Assembly (NCBI RefSeq): GCF_021735925.1
Contig: NZ_WMEA01000001.1
Span: 2,324,001-2,388,000, forward strand
DNA from: Loktanella sp. M215
GTDB lineage: Bacteria; Pseudomonadota; Alphaproteobacteria; Rhodobacterales; Rhodobacteraceae
Direction: 5' to 3'
Length of the DNA stretch: 64,000 nt
In this document: piece by piece, positions 26,904 to 35,964 of the stretch
Position numbering within the stretch: the first letter of the stretch is position 1
Layout: the number at the start of each line of letters is the position of its first letter
Made by a program: the position numbers and the translations under genes
The notes under the pieces: model-generated
The model's input: only the letters and a program-made list of their open reading frames with translations
What the model was told of the DNA's origin: nothing
The model's database searches: none

Positions 26904-27088
26904 CGCAGGCGATCTGACGCAGCGTGGCGGGTAGGACGAAGACTGATGTTTCCATGACAGAACTCCAACGCTAACTAGAGTTTGTGTATAAAACATAACA
27001 AGAACAAATTCAAGATGCCAGCTATCACTCCTCCGGTTACAGTCGAAAAAAGGTGTCCTTGCGCGTCCGAGCGCGTATCCTAGACTGT
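26904..27088 (-). other. Possible 5' stub of a gene interrupted by the IS21 element
   Basis: On the minus strand an ATG at 26955 opens METSVFVLPATLRQIACVF and runs straight into the IS21 end. It may be the first codons of a gene cut off by the insertion. The rest, up to the SRAP start, is an AT-richer promoter region. Confidence 0.3.
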
Positions 27089-27781
27089 ATGTGCAATCTC
27101 TACTCCAACACGATGGCCAAGGACGCGATGCGGCAGCTCTTCACTGTCGATGCATCTCATGACGCGCTTGGCAATGCTGAACCGCTGACAGCCATCTTCC
27201 CGAAAGGCATGGCGCCGATCGTCGGGGCCGACACCGACGGCACGCGCTGGCTGAGACCCGCCCATTGGGGCTTCGTGATGCCGCAGGTGTCCAAGAAGAC
27301 CGGCAAGCCGATCCAGCCGAAGGCCGTAAACAACGCGCGCGACGACAAGCTGCGCACGTCACGCTTCTGGAAGCGGAGCTTTGAGGCGCGGCGCTGTCTG
27401 ATCCCCGCGACCAGTTTCTGCGAAGCCAAAGGCCACAATCCGGCGACTTACGTGTGGTTCGGTGTGACGGGGCAGGGCGCGCGGCCACCTTTTGCCTTGG
27501 CGGGCGTTTGGCGCGCCTACAAGGGAAACTACGGTGGCGGCGAGCTGCGCGAGATGTTTACCAGCTCTATGGTAACCACGACGCCGAACGCACTGGTCAA
27601 GGAAACGCACCCGGACCGGATGCCGATGATCCTGGCCCCCGAGGACTATGGGCAGTGGCTGACCGGCACGCCAGACGACGCCTTTGCGCTGATCAAGCCA
27701 TTCCCGGCGGAGCGCATGGTGATCCACCAGAGCGGCGAGGGAGTGAAGTCTGACCGCGGCAGCATGACTGCGGCGGGGTAG
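27089..27781 (+). CDS. SOS response-associated peptidase (SRAP, YedK/HMCES family)
   Basis: The start is fixed at 27089 because the catalytic cysteine must be residue 2 (MCNLYSNT) after Met removal; an upstream in-frame start would bury it. 230 residues. Other active-site elements are visible: PKAVNNAR (Asn81), SFCEAKG (Glu112) and ETHPDRMPMIL (His174). Family role: forms a thiazolidine crosslink with abasic sites in single-stranded DNA at replication forks, shielding them from nucleases. It opens a cluster of DNA-damage genes (Y-family polymerase, UmuD/UmuC) to the right. The ribosome-binding site is weak. Confidence 0.93.
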   Translation: MCNLYSNTMAKDAMRQLFTVDASHDALGNAEPLTAIFPKGMAPIVGADTDGTRWLRPAHWGFVMPQVSKKTGKPIQPKAVNNARDDKLRTSRFWKRSFEARRCLIPATSFCEAKGHNPATYVWFGVTGQGARPPFALAGVWRAYKGNYGGGELREMFTSSMVTTTPNALVKETHPDRMPMILAPEDYGQWLTGTPDDAFALIKPFPAERMVIHQSGEGVKSDRGSMTAAG

Positions 27782-27868
27782 GAAGGTGCTTGAGCTTGAC
27801 ACCACAAATTCCCAATTGTCAGCATGACGGTGACCGTCACGAAAGGCCGCGAGATGGGAGCCCGGCTT

Positions 27869-28342
27869 TTACCAGTGCATTGTTCCTCGACTACCTTTTG
27901 GCGTGCCTATCAGGTTGGCGGTCACCCAGCCGCCATAAAAGTCCCCTGGTTGCGGGATGACGCGTTCATCCCCTACGAAACAAGCGTCCACCAGGCCGGC
28001 GTAAAACGCCACGTGGCCTGCGATACGCGAAAAGCTTGGTGAGGGGCGCTCATAGGTCCATGCCGCGCGCCTTGCGACCGTTCCGGCCACAACGACATCG
28101 AAATACTGCGCGTGCCCTTTCCATTCACAAAAGCTGCCACCGCCGACAGGCACAAGATGGGCACGGATGTCGTCGCGCGGAAAATAGTAGGTCGGCGCGT
28201 GGTGCGTCTCCAGGACGCGCTGCCCTTTGGTGGTATCGGCGGCGACCTGATCGGCAAGCATCACGCGCCGATGCTGCGGGACGTCCGCAAGGCTGGGCGG
28301 TCGCGGGTAGTCCTGAACGTTCTCGATGGGAAGCGTCTGCAT
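27869..28342 (-). CDS. DUF427-family protein
   Basis: 157 residues from ATG 28342, preceded by CAGGAG at good spacing. It matches the DUF427 (COG2343) pattern: HAPTYYFPRDDIRAHLVP, CEWKGHAQYFDV, AAWTYERPSPSF, HVAFYAG and a C-terminal GGWVTANLIGTPKG. The biochemical role of this family is unknown. It lies 29 bp downstream of the Y-family polymerase gene on the same strand, so it is probably co-transcribed with it. Confidence 0.85.
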   Translation of the reverse strand: MQTLPIENVQDYPRPPSLADVPQHRRVMLADQVAADTTKGQRVLETHHAPTYYFPRDDIRAHLVPVGGGSFCEWKGHAQYFDVVVAGTVARRAAWTYERPSPSFSRIAGHVAFYAGLVDACFVGDERVIPQPGDFYGGWVTANLIGTPKGSRGTMHW

Positions 28343-28371
28343 ATTCGGCTCCTGATTGATCTGACCATGGC

Positions 28372-29754
28372 TCAAAACGTGACGAAGTGGGTGTCTTCGT
28401 CGGCGACACGCGGACCGCTGAAGTCCGCGTCGTCCGGTATTCTGCCGAAGGCGATCTTGGCACCGACATAGCCACCGGGCACCTCTGTCTGTGGTCCCAT
28501 AGATAGCGCCTGCGGTCCGAGCTTTGCACGCAGACCGTCCATCAGATCGCTGACCTTCTCCCACTTGGCGCGGTCTTCTGTCTCCGACGCGCCACCTGAC
28601 ACGCCGGGAGATACCGCGAACAGGTCGCCCATGACCTCGGCTGTGCCAATCAGGCCGTGGATCATCACGCTCACCGATCGTGGCTGGAAAGGTTGTCTGC
28701 GTTCTGCCTCTGCAAGTCCCGCGCCGAGGGCTGTCATAAATGTGTGGTCGTCTCGGGCAGGTGCGAATGACCCTTCCCAGCTCCATTGCTTGTCGTCCGA
28801 CCGCCGGCCCGACGGGTTCCTGGCCCCGCCACCCCTAAAGCTGAGCGTCAACCGCGTCGCACGGACATCGGCGCGGCGGACCCGGCGGCCGGCGCTTTCC
28901 GTCAGAAGGCGCGCGCAGATCTTGACCTTCTCCGGATTGCGCCAGTCCTTGGGCAATATACGGCTGTGACCGAACATGCTCTTCTTCGTCTCGGGGCGCT
29001 CGGTGTGGTAGCCGTGGAGGCCGTTCCAGAACCGCTCGCCCTCGACGCTGCCCCAGATCGCCCGCGCCTGTTTGGGTGCCAGCGCCCAGAGGCCGTCGAA
29101 GTCGTGAACGCTTGCCGCATCCAGCCGCGCGCGCATGCCTTTCGAGATGCCGGGAAGATCACCGAGGTCGATGCCTGACAGCGCGTGGGGCAATTCCTCA
29201 GCTTTGATCAGCCTGAACCCATCCGGCTTGTGCAGTTCAGCTGCGATCTTGGCCAGCAGTTCCGTCGGTGCCATCCCAATCGAGCACGTCAGCACGTCGC
29301 TGAACACGGTGGAAAGCGCGGTCTTCAGTTGGCGGGCAAGATCTTCACCGCGATCGCTTTCCGACGGCAGCAGGTTGCAGACAACTTCGTCGATTGACCT
29401 AACGTGGGCCACGGGCACGACCGTTTCGATCACATCGAGGATGCGCCTGTGCAGGCGCACGTAGACGTCATGTCGTGCGACGACGAAGATCATGTCCGGA
29501 CTGATCTCGCGCGCCTTTAGGATTGTCGCGCCGGACTTGATGCCGCGCGCCTTGGCCTGGCGGCTGACCGCGATGCAGCTGGTGTGCAACGCATCCAATG
29601 GCACGACACCGACTGGGCGACCGCGCAGATCCGGATTGAAATGCTGCTCGACCGACGCGAAGAAGCTGTCGAAATCGAGGTAGAGCCGCTCGATGCCGCG
29701 CACCTGACCGCGTGATTGCTGTGTCATCAAAAGCTCCGGAACGTGAGTGGTCAT
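28372..29754 (-). CDS. Y-family (DinB-like) DNA polymerase
   Basis: About 460 residues from ATG 29754 (AAGGA 5 bases upstream). The catalytic palm is complete: LYLDFDSFFASVEQH (first Asp pair region), SCIAVSRQAKARGIKSG and VRSIDEVVCNL (DE pair). A helix-hairpin-helix thumb (LGDLPGISKGMRARLD) and a little-finger region follow. Role: translesion synthesis past damaged bases. The C-terminus lacks an obvious beta-clamp motif that I can identify. It is divergent from the umuD-like gene, with an SOS box between them. Confidence 0.9.
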   Translation of the reverse strand: MTTHVPELLMTQQSRGQVRGIERLYLDFDSFFASVEQHFNPDLRGRPVGVVPLDALHTSCIAVSRQAKARGIKSGATILKAREISPDMIFVVARHDVYVRLHRRILDVIETVVPVAHVRSIDEVVCNLLPSESDRGEDLARQLKTALSTVFSDVLTCSIGMAPTELLAKIAAELHKPDGFRLIKAEELPHALSGIDLGDLPGISKGMRARLDAASVHDFDGLWALAPKQARAIWGSVEGERFWNGLHGYHTERPETKKSMFGHSRILPKDWRNPEKVKICARLLTESAGRRVRRADVRATRLTLSFRGGGARNPSGRRSDDKQWSWEGSFAPARDDHTFMTALGAGLAEAERRQPFQPRSVSVMIHGLIGTAEVMGDLFAVSPGVSGGASETEDRAKWEKVSDLMDGLRAKLGPQALSMGPQTEVPGGYVGAKIAFGRIPDDADFSGPRVADEDTHFVTF

Positions 29755-29872
29755 GGTATCCTTATGGGCCAGCCAGACAATGCGACCTGTCGCGGTGCGG
29801 GGACGTGGCGAAAAACCTAACCGACTCGTCGCCACTGCTTGACAGGTCGGCTGCAGGTCGCAGATAGACGGA

Positions 29873-29887
29873 GAACAAAATAAGAAC
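29873..29887. promoter_or_regulatory. LexA (SOS) box, GAAC-N7-GAAC
   Basis: GAACAAAATAAGAAC fits the direct-repeat LexA box of alphaproteobacteria. It lies 17 bases upstream of the umuD-like start and about 120 bases upstream of the divergent polymerase gene, so it could control both. Confidence 0.75.
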
Positions 29888-29903
29888 AACACAGGAGTCG
29901 CGG

Positions 29904-30338
29904 ATGCCCCTCCATCCCATCGAAGCCCCCATCCTGGCAGAGCGACAGATCATTGGCCTGCCTGCCATGCGGGTCAGCGCGTGCTTTCCCTCACCTGCTG
30001 GAGATGATCTCGAAGACGAGATCGACCCGATTGCCTGGGTGGTGCGGCATCCATCTTCGACATTCTGGTGGCGCGTCGAGGGCGACTGTCTGTGGGATGT
30101 CGGCATCCGGGACGGCGACATCATTGCCGTCGACCGCGCCGGCAAGCGGCGACTGGGGCGCGCTGTCCTTGCCGTGGTCGAGGGGGCCGTCATGGCAAAG
30201 ATTCTGCGCAAGCGCGACGGCAAGTTCTATCTGGCACCGGCAAATAGCCAGGAGCCATACCCCGACATTGAGCTCACCGAAGACAGCGAGATCTGGGGTG
30301 TCATTGCCGGCGTGGTGCGGCGGTATGACTTGGCGTGA
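29904..30338 (+). CDS. UmuD-like S24 protein with Cys replacing the catalytic Ser
   Basis: 144 residues; AGGAG upstream of ATG 29904. It aligns to UmuD throughout: cleavage region [12 protein letters not shown] (predicted Ala32-Gly33 cut), then [18 protein letters not shown], where UmuD has GDSM. The nucleophile position is thus Cys62. The general-base lysine is retained (VMAKILRK, Lys99). RecA-stimulated self-cleavage normally activates UmuD for polymerase V. The gene overlaps the umuC start by four bases, as in umuDC operons, and follows an SOS box. Confidence 0.85.
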   Translation: MPLHPIEAPILAERQIIGLPAMRVSACFPSPAGDDLEDEIDPIAWVVRHPSSTFWWRVEGDCLWDVGIRDGDIIAVDRAGKRRLGRAVLAVVEGAVMAKILRKRDGKFYLAPANSQEPYPDIELTEDSEIWGVIAGVVRRYDLA

Positions 30339-31604
30339 TCCGGCCCATCGCGATCAGCGACAGGGCGAACTTCTACGTCAGTGCCGAACGGATATTCGAC
30401 CCTACGCTAAAGATCGTGCCGATTATCGTGTTATCGAACAACGATGGCTGTGCCGTGGCGCGCAGCGACGAGGCAAAAGCTCTTGGCATCAAGATGGGCG
30501 AGCCCCTGCACCTGATCCGCGACAAGGTCGAGGCACACGGTATCCGAGTTTTCTCGTCGAACTATAAACTCTACGGGGACATCAGCAGACGGGTGGTGGA
30601 GGTTTACGAGGACTATACGCCGACCGTGGAGATCTACTCGATCGACGAATGCTTTCTCGACTTCACCGGGTTCAAGGATCGCACCGCCCATGCCAAGGCG
30701 CTCCGGCGCGATGTGCTGGGTAGGGTTGGCGTGCCGGTTCGGGTCAGTATCGCGCCGACGAAGACCCTGGCGAAGTGCGCCAACGACATCGCCTAGAAGA
30801 ACCCAATCTTTGCGGGCGTGCTCGACATGATGGACCAGACGCTCGCCAACTGGCTGCTGCCGCTCATGCCCGTAGGTGACATCTGGGGTATCGGGCGCAA
30901 AACGCAGGCCAAGTTGCAGTGGATCGGCATCGGCACGGCGGCCGAGTTGCGGGACATGCCGTTGCGCCAGGCGCGCGCCCTCGGCACCGTCGTGCTGGAG
31001 CGAACCGTGTTGGAGCTACAGGGAGAACCCTGCATCGCCTTCGACGACGTGGAGCCGCAGCGAAAGGGCATGGCTGTGACACGGTCTTCAGGCACGCCGA
31101 TGAAGGACTTCGACACGCTGTTTCAAGGGATCAAAGCGCATGCGACACGCGCGGCCGAAAAGCTGCGGCAGCACGGACTGGTTGCGGGGACACTGACCGT
31201 GTTCTTTCACACGAACCGCCACCGGCAGGATCGACCGCAGTATGCTGGCTCACGGTCGACCCGGCTGACGCCAATGTCGTCGGACACGTTCGATCTTGTC
31301 GGGGCGGCAAAGCGCTGTGCCTTGGCAGCTTGGCCGAAAATCGGTGCGGCATCTTACGGGTTCACCAAGGCTGGCGTCATGCTGGATGATGCTCCCTTAT
31401 GAGCAAAGACAGCTAACCCTGTTTGATACTCTCCGAGAGGGATCGACAGCGATGATGCATGCTCTGGATGAGGTCAACGGGCGGTTCGGCAAGAAGACGA
31501 TGGTCTTGGCCAGCGAGGGGATGACGCGATCTTGGCAGCTACGAGCTGATCACCGCAGTCCGCTCTACAAAACGCGGCTAACGGAATTACCGGTGGTTCG
31601 ATGA
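30335..31604 (+). pseudogene. umuC: umuC (polymerase V catalytic subunit), inactivated
   Basis: Codes for [33 protein letters not shown] and [12 protein letters not shown], all typical of UmuC. A TAG at 30794-30796 follows ANDIA, where relatives have Lys; the same frame resumes (NPIFAGVLDM) to 31402. The last part (LFDTLREGSTAMMHALDEVN ... TRLTELPVVR) is in another frame, so a frameshift lies near 31395. Two lesions make polymerase V loss likely. The palm could still be made as a ~150-residue fragment. Confidence 0.88.
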
Positions 31605-31645
31605 GCGAGATAGCTTGCAGCACGTATAAAGTGAAGTCGTATCCC

Positions 31646-31960
31646 CTACTCATTATTCATTCCTTTTCCTTCAATGCCGCATTTTCGCGATATCGACGGT
31701 GAGACGCGTAACGTTGCTTTGATCGACTTCAATGAGCCGCTCGTCGATGCGCGGTCAACGCGTGTGACGCCGATGCCGCTCGTGAACGGGACTGGCTTGT
31801 CGATGGCTTTAGTGAGGTATGTGGGTGTCTGCTTGCGCATTTCGAACGCGGTGCGCTTCAGCTTCGCATCAACGAGCGACAGCAGGCGGTCGAGTTTGGC
31901 GGTGCTGGCTTTCATGCGGGCATCATATACGCGCGGACCGGGGTACAGGGGGGCTGGCAT
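31646..31960 (-). CDS. Possible small basic protein, 104 aa
   Basis: An open frame with plausible protein character (KASTAKLDRLLSLVDAKLK, FEMRKQTPTYLTKAI) but without a clear ribosome-binding site at either candidate Met (31960 or 31915). No family recognised. It sits convergent to the broken umuC. Confidence 0.35.
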   Translation of the reverse strand: MPAPLYPGPRVYDARMKASTAKLDRLLSLVDAKLKRTAFEMRKQTPTYLTKAIDKPVPFTSGIGVTRVDRASTSGSLKSIKATLRVSPSISRKCGIEGKGMNNE

Positions 31961-32738
31961 GGCGCTGTAGTGCGGTTGGCGCGATGTGGGTGCATGGTGG
32001 GCGTGGATGGTTTGTGGCGGAAAAGTGGGGGCCGGGGGAATGGGGCTTGGCCACCCCTTCGGCGTTGGGCGGGGATAAAAAATGGGCAGCTACCGCATGC
32101 CCACTTTTTTCATCTCCGTCACATATTGGTCCAGCCTTTCTTTTTCATTTTTTTTTGATTTTCATTAGAAAGACGGACTGGTTTTTTACTAGTTCTTTCT
32201 TATCGAAACGCGATTGTAAAAAGCCAATTCAGCTTAGACTGATTGGTTTTTAAATCGCTTCTATACATGTTCAGGAGGTCTAGTGGAAAGATAGGCTGTC
32301 AAGAGCTGAGCGCAAGGGGCGTGTGACAAATTACTGTCTTAAAAAGACGCATGGGCCGAGATTTAGAGGGCGGGTGGGTAAAGAAAACGGTGCAATCTTC
32401 AATAAAACAAGACACTTACCCATAAACCCTCGCTCGGAAAGAAGCTTGAACCTACTGTGGCATTTTTATATCAAAAGACACAATCAACCAGGCCTCACCA
32501 CTAAACCAACCCGCCAATTTAAAGAACTCTCATCAAAACTTCTCCTGATTTTTCACCCCACCTGACCCAAGCGCCGCAGGCACCTTAACCACTGCGCGAC
32601 ACGCAGCACCTGATCTTCTTGAAAATCGTGTGTGCTATGTTGAGCACACGCCGGAGATCCGCAATTATATGATTTTTCTCGAACAGATTGCAGAAGCGGG
32701 ATTGCTGGGCGCTGTAGAGCGTCAACCACCTTGTCCGC
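31961..32738. other. AT-rich non-coding stretch with one gene remnant
   Basis: Mostly low-complexity, AT-rich DNA from about 32100 to 32560. At about 32550-32738 a rightward frame (DLLENRVCYVEHTPEIRNYM, FLEQIAEAGLLGAVERQ) looks like a gene tail cut off by the IS21 element; no start or family is visible. Confidence 0.4.
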
Positions 32739-32802
32739 GAGCGACAACCATGTTGGCCGGTTCTGAAGCCGCTGAGGTTGGCGTGTCGTTCAGTGTTTTG
32801 GG

Positions 32803-33618
32803 TTAGGTTTCTCCTTCGTTTTGGTTGTCGGTAATGGTTGTCGCTGGTGCTTCGGCCTGCGCTCTCTGGTTCGAGGCGGCGGCCCGCTGACGGAAGCTTT
32901 CGGCATTCATCTCGAGGATGCTTGCGTGATGGACGAGGCGATCGATAGCCGCGACGGTCATGGCCTTGTCAGGGAAGATTTGATCCCAGCCGCTGAAGGG
33001 CTGATTGGCTGCGATGGCAATGCTGCGATATTCGTAGCGCCGGGCGATCAGTTCAAAGAGGACACCGGTTTCGGCCTGATCCTTGTGGGCGTAGGTGATG
33101 TCGTCGAGGATGATGAGGTCGAACTTGTCGAGTTTGGCGAGGGCCGCTTCGAGAACAAGATCGCGTCTTGCAGCCTGAAGCCGTTGCACCAGATCGCTGG
33201 TCCGGGAGTAGAAGACGCGATGCCCGGCTTCGATCAGGGCGTGACCGACAGCGGACAAGATATGAGTCTTTCCGGTACCGGAATTACCGATGGCAATCAG
33301 GTTGCTGCCACCGTCCAACCAATCCCCGGCCGCTAAGGCTTCGACGCGGGCACGTGGCAAGGTGGGCATGGCTTTGAAGTCGAAGGTTGCCAGCGTTTTG
33401 CCTACGGGGAGTTGCGCCTCGTTCAGATGGCGCCGGATCCGGCGCATGTCCCGCTCCGCCAGTTCATATTCCGCCAGCACGGCAAGGAAACGGGCGGCGG
33501 GCCAGCCTTCAGTATCGGCGCGGGTCGCGATCTCGGCCCAGAGCTTGTGGAAGCTCGGCAACCGCAACGCAGTCAACATGCTGGGCAGTGTGTGAATGTT
33601 GATCTCGCGGGCGGTCAT
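32803..33618 (-). CDS. istB: IstB-like AAA+ ATPase of the IS21 element
   Basis: 271 residues; the start overlaps the istA stop (ATGA). Walker A IAIGNSGTGKTHILS and Walker B LIILDDITYAHKD are present, with the IstB N-terminal helical region (LRLPSFHKLWAEIATRA). Role: target selection and stimulation of the IstA transposase. Confidence 0.95.
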   Translation of the reverse strand: MTAREINIHTLPSMLTALRLPSFHKLWAEIATRADTEGWPAARFLAVLAEYELAERDMRRIRRHLNEAQLPVGKTLATFDFKAMPTLPRARVEALAAGDWLDGGSNLIAIGNSGTGKTHILSAVGHALIEAGHRVFYSRTSDLVQRLQAARRDLVLEAALAKLDKFDLIILDDITYAHKDQAETGVLFELIARRYEYRSIAIAANQPFSGWDQIFPDKAMTVAAIDRLVHHASILEMNAESFRQRAAASNQRAQAEAPATTITDNQNEGET

Positions 33619-35123
33619 GCGCTGGCTCCCAGTAGCGCATCGAAGCTGTCCAGCGAGGGATGCGCGACAGCGACATCCGCAGGCAACGTCATGTGCCTTG
33701 GAGTCAGCCGCAATGTCAGCGCCTCAGGATCCGGCACCAGGCCTGCGTCGAGCTCTGCTGCAAGGAGATATGCCAGTTCCACCTCGCAGGCCTGGTCATG
33801 GGCGATGAAGAGCAGATCGACCATCCGGCGGCAGGCCTCCTGCCTTGGTAGGTCCCGCTGCAATACCTTCCACGCGTCGGCGTATTCGGTCCGTGGAAAC
33901 AGGCTATCGCGATAGATCGAATTCCACAGGGCCTGTGGTTTGCGCCGCAAGGCATGGATCACGTGATGGTAGTTGATGACGTGGACGCGATGTCCGTCGC
34001 CGCGCCGACGAGCCCGGGGGTGACTGACGACCAGGGTGCCACCGAGAAACGCCTCGATGCGATCATCGTAGAGATGAACACGCAGGCGCTGACCGATCAG
34101 CTGTGACGGTGCGCTGTAGAAGATGCTTTTGACCAGGAAGCCGCCCGTCCGTGTGACCGGCACCACGATCTCGGTAAAGTCTGTCGTGCGCCGCTGTGGC
34201 AGGTGCTTCAGGTGGGTCCGCTCTGCCTGAACCGCATCGACCCGCTGACGGTTGCGCCGTGCCACCAAGGTATCAACAAACCGGCGGTAATCTTCGACGC
34301 ATACGAAGTCACGACTGCCGCGCAGGATCAGAGCCTGATCCATGGCTCTCTTGAGATGCCTGTTCTGGGATTCCACTGCCCCGTTCTCGTGGGCCTCACC
34401 CCGGTTGTTGCGGCTGGCTTGCATGCCATAGTGGCCAATGAAGGCGTCATAGCGCTGTGTCATGTCCTCGCGCTGATCGGCGGTCAGGTTGCGGAAAGCA
34501 GCGGAAAGGCTATCGGTGCGGTGGTTTTGCGGCACGCCGCCCAGGGACCAGAGGGCTTGCTGGAGGTTCTCGGCCAACGCTGTGTAGCTTTCCCCTCCAA
34601 GAACCACGCCAACGTGCTCCCAGCGGCTGTAGACCATGACGAAGTGGTAAAGCAGGTGCGGAAACGGCTGCCCTGCAATCGTGATGCCCAGCTCTTCGGC
34701 ATGGGTGAAGTCAGACTGTGCCATGTATCCCGGCTCGGGTGTCTGACGGAAGATGATATCGCGCTCGGGGCCGTTCAGCGCCCGCCACTGCCGCACTCGC
34801 CGCTCCAGAGTCCGCCGGATACGATCGTCCGGAAACGCCACTGGATGCTCAGTCTGAAGGTGACGCAGCAGGGTGACCGCCTGCAATGCACTATCCTTCT
34901 CCAGCAAAGGGAGAAGCTCCGTCTTCCAGTAACCTTCAAGAGGATCGGGCACCGTGCGTCCGTGAATATTCTTGCGGTTGGAAGGCAGGGTGGGGTCGAC
35001 ATCGAAACGTCGGGCAGTCCGTTCGCTGAAGCCCGCACGGGCGGCCGCGGTGCGCTGGCTATGATTTTGGAGGTCGGTCATATACAATCTCACTTGCTGG
35101 TCGGTGATGGGTTTGTAGGCCAA
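33615..35123 (-). CDS. istA: IstA transposase of the IS21 element
   Basis: About 502 residues. A TTG at 35123 is preferred as start because GGAGG lies 7 bases upstream and the conserved N-terminus (AYKPITDQQVRLYM) follows. It has an HTH (RTAAARAGFSERTARRF) and the DDE integrase core (QSDFTHAEELGI, PQNHRTDSLSAAFRN, EAHENGAVESQNRHLK), then the IS21-type C-terminal domain. Full length, no interruption. Confidence 0.95.
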   Translation of the reverse strand: MAYKPITDQQVRLYMTDLQNHSQRTAAARAGFSERTARRFDVDPTLPSNRKNIHGRTVPDPLEGYWKTELLPLLEKDSALQAVTLLRHLQTEHPVAFPDDRIRRTLERRVRQWRALNGPERDIIFRQTPEPGYMAQSDFTHAEELGITIAGQPFPHLLYHFVMVYSRWEHVGVVLGGESYTALAENLQQALWSLGGVPQNHRTDSLSAAFRNLTADQREDMTQRYDAFIGHYGMQASRNNRGEAHENGAVESQNRHLKRAMDQALILRGSRDFVCVEDYRRFVDTLVARRNRQRVDAVQAERTHLKHLPQRRTTDFTEIVVPVTRTGGFLVKSIFYSAPSQLIGQRLRVHLYDDRIEAFLGGTLVVSHPRARRRGDGHRVHVINYHHVIHALRRKPQALWNSIYRDSLFPRTEYADAWKVLQRDLPRQEACRRMVDLLFIAHDQACEVELAYLLAAELDAGLVPDPEALTLRLTPRHMTLPADVAVAHPSLDSFDALLGASA

Positions 35124-35201
35124 TACGGATCCTCCGTTTGACGGCAGAGGATCCCGGTTTACCAACCCACAGCGACCAGCACCTATTCCCAAAATCAATC
35201 A

Positions 35202-35259
35202 GGCCGGTGGGGCTGCACTCCAGACGGGCAAGCCCGTCTTCCGTTCAGCCCCACCGGCC
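35202..35259. repeat. Nested perfect hairpin in the IS21 leader
   Basis: Outer stem GGCCGGTGGGGCTG / CAGCCCCACCGGCC (14 bp) encloses an inner stem AGACGGGC / GCCCGTCT with an AA loop. It sits between the IS end and the istA start, where it could block read-through transcription or translation from outside promoters. Confidence 0.75.
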
Positions 35260-35300
35260 AAGCTGGCTGTCGCTACCGGCCAAGATGGTTGTCGCTCAAC

Positions 35301-35717
35301 AGGGCGCACTGCTTGCAATTGCCCTGCTCGTGATCATTTATCTCTACAAATCGAAGAGGCACATAGCCTTCGCCCGATCGAACAGCGAGGCGAGTTCGTC
35401 CGGACGATCATCGAAAACGCCTCAAACAGCGAAAAACTGGCAGCACCGATAGACGGCACTAACAAGCCCATGCAGTCCCTCGCAGACGCTCACCGCGCCC
35501 TCACCGACGAAATCCGTCGCACCCTTGGTCGCGGTGACCGCACACGAAGCTTTGGCTATTATCACCCATTTTTGCTGCGCCGGTCAGCGACGAGATCAAG
35601 GACGCGGTTTCCATGTCTGAAAGGTCGACAGCTCGTCTCGACCGTGCGCTCGCCGCAAACGACCGCCTGCTCACCGTCTTCATAAACTCATCGAAAGACA
35701 TTCTCCATGCTCGCTGA
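35301..35717 (+). pseudogene. Remnant of a small membrane-anchored protein gene
   Basis: Three frames carry consecutive protein-like segments: a membrane helix (GALLAIALLVIIYLYKSKR), then GEFVRTIIENASNSEKLAAP and ALTDEIRRTLG, then SDEIKDAVSMSERSTARLD, ending NSSKDILHAR-stop at 35717. The end overlaps the next gene's start. At least two frameshifts and the IS21 insertion upstream make it non-functional. A phage origin is likely from context. Confidence 0.45.
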
Positions 35718-35964
35718 CATCGGCCCTCTCGTTTCTCTCTCCGTGAACCTTGTCCTGCGGATCATGTCCATCGCCGGTTGCTACGCCTTCTGGCCCCGCG
35801 TGGTGTACGCTCGAGACCCCGCGTCCCGCGCACTCGCAATGGCGATCGTTCTCGGATTCCTCGCAGCGGGCCTGAACACCTTTTTTTCGCAGATCGCTGC
35901 GAAGACGCTCCCGCGGGCCGGCCTCGTTGATCCGCATATGATGCAGGTCGCTGGCTATTACTTG

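Larger units (their letters stand above)
22572..26905 (-). mobile_element. Decayed IS21-family element, split by a nested IS256/IS110
   Basis: The istA gene is recognisable in two parts (25859-26742 and 22572-22865) that join exactly if the IS256 element and one copy of its 8-bp duplication are removed. The right end carries IS21-style multiple terminal repeats (26813-26903). No istB or left end remains, so the element is truncated on the left. Confidence 0.85.
32739..35297 (-). mobile_element. Complete IS21-type insertion sequence
   Basis: The terminal repeats GAGCGACAACCATGTTGG (32739) and its inverse ending at 35297 match at 22 of 23 bases over the core. A second internal copy of the right repeat (ACCGGCCAAGCTGGCTGTC) lies at 35252-35273, as usual for IS21 ends. 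The istA and istB genes are both intact. I could not define a target duplication. Confidence 0.88.

Noticed and set aside
32323..32565. 80-codon open frame in the AT-rich stretch
   Set aside because: Low-complexity basic composition and no family, start signal or partner.
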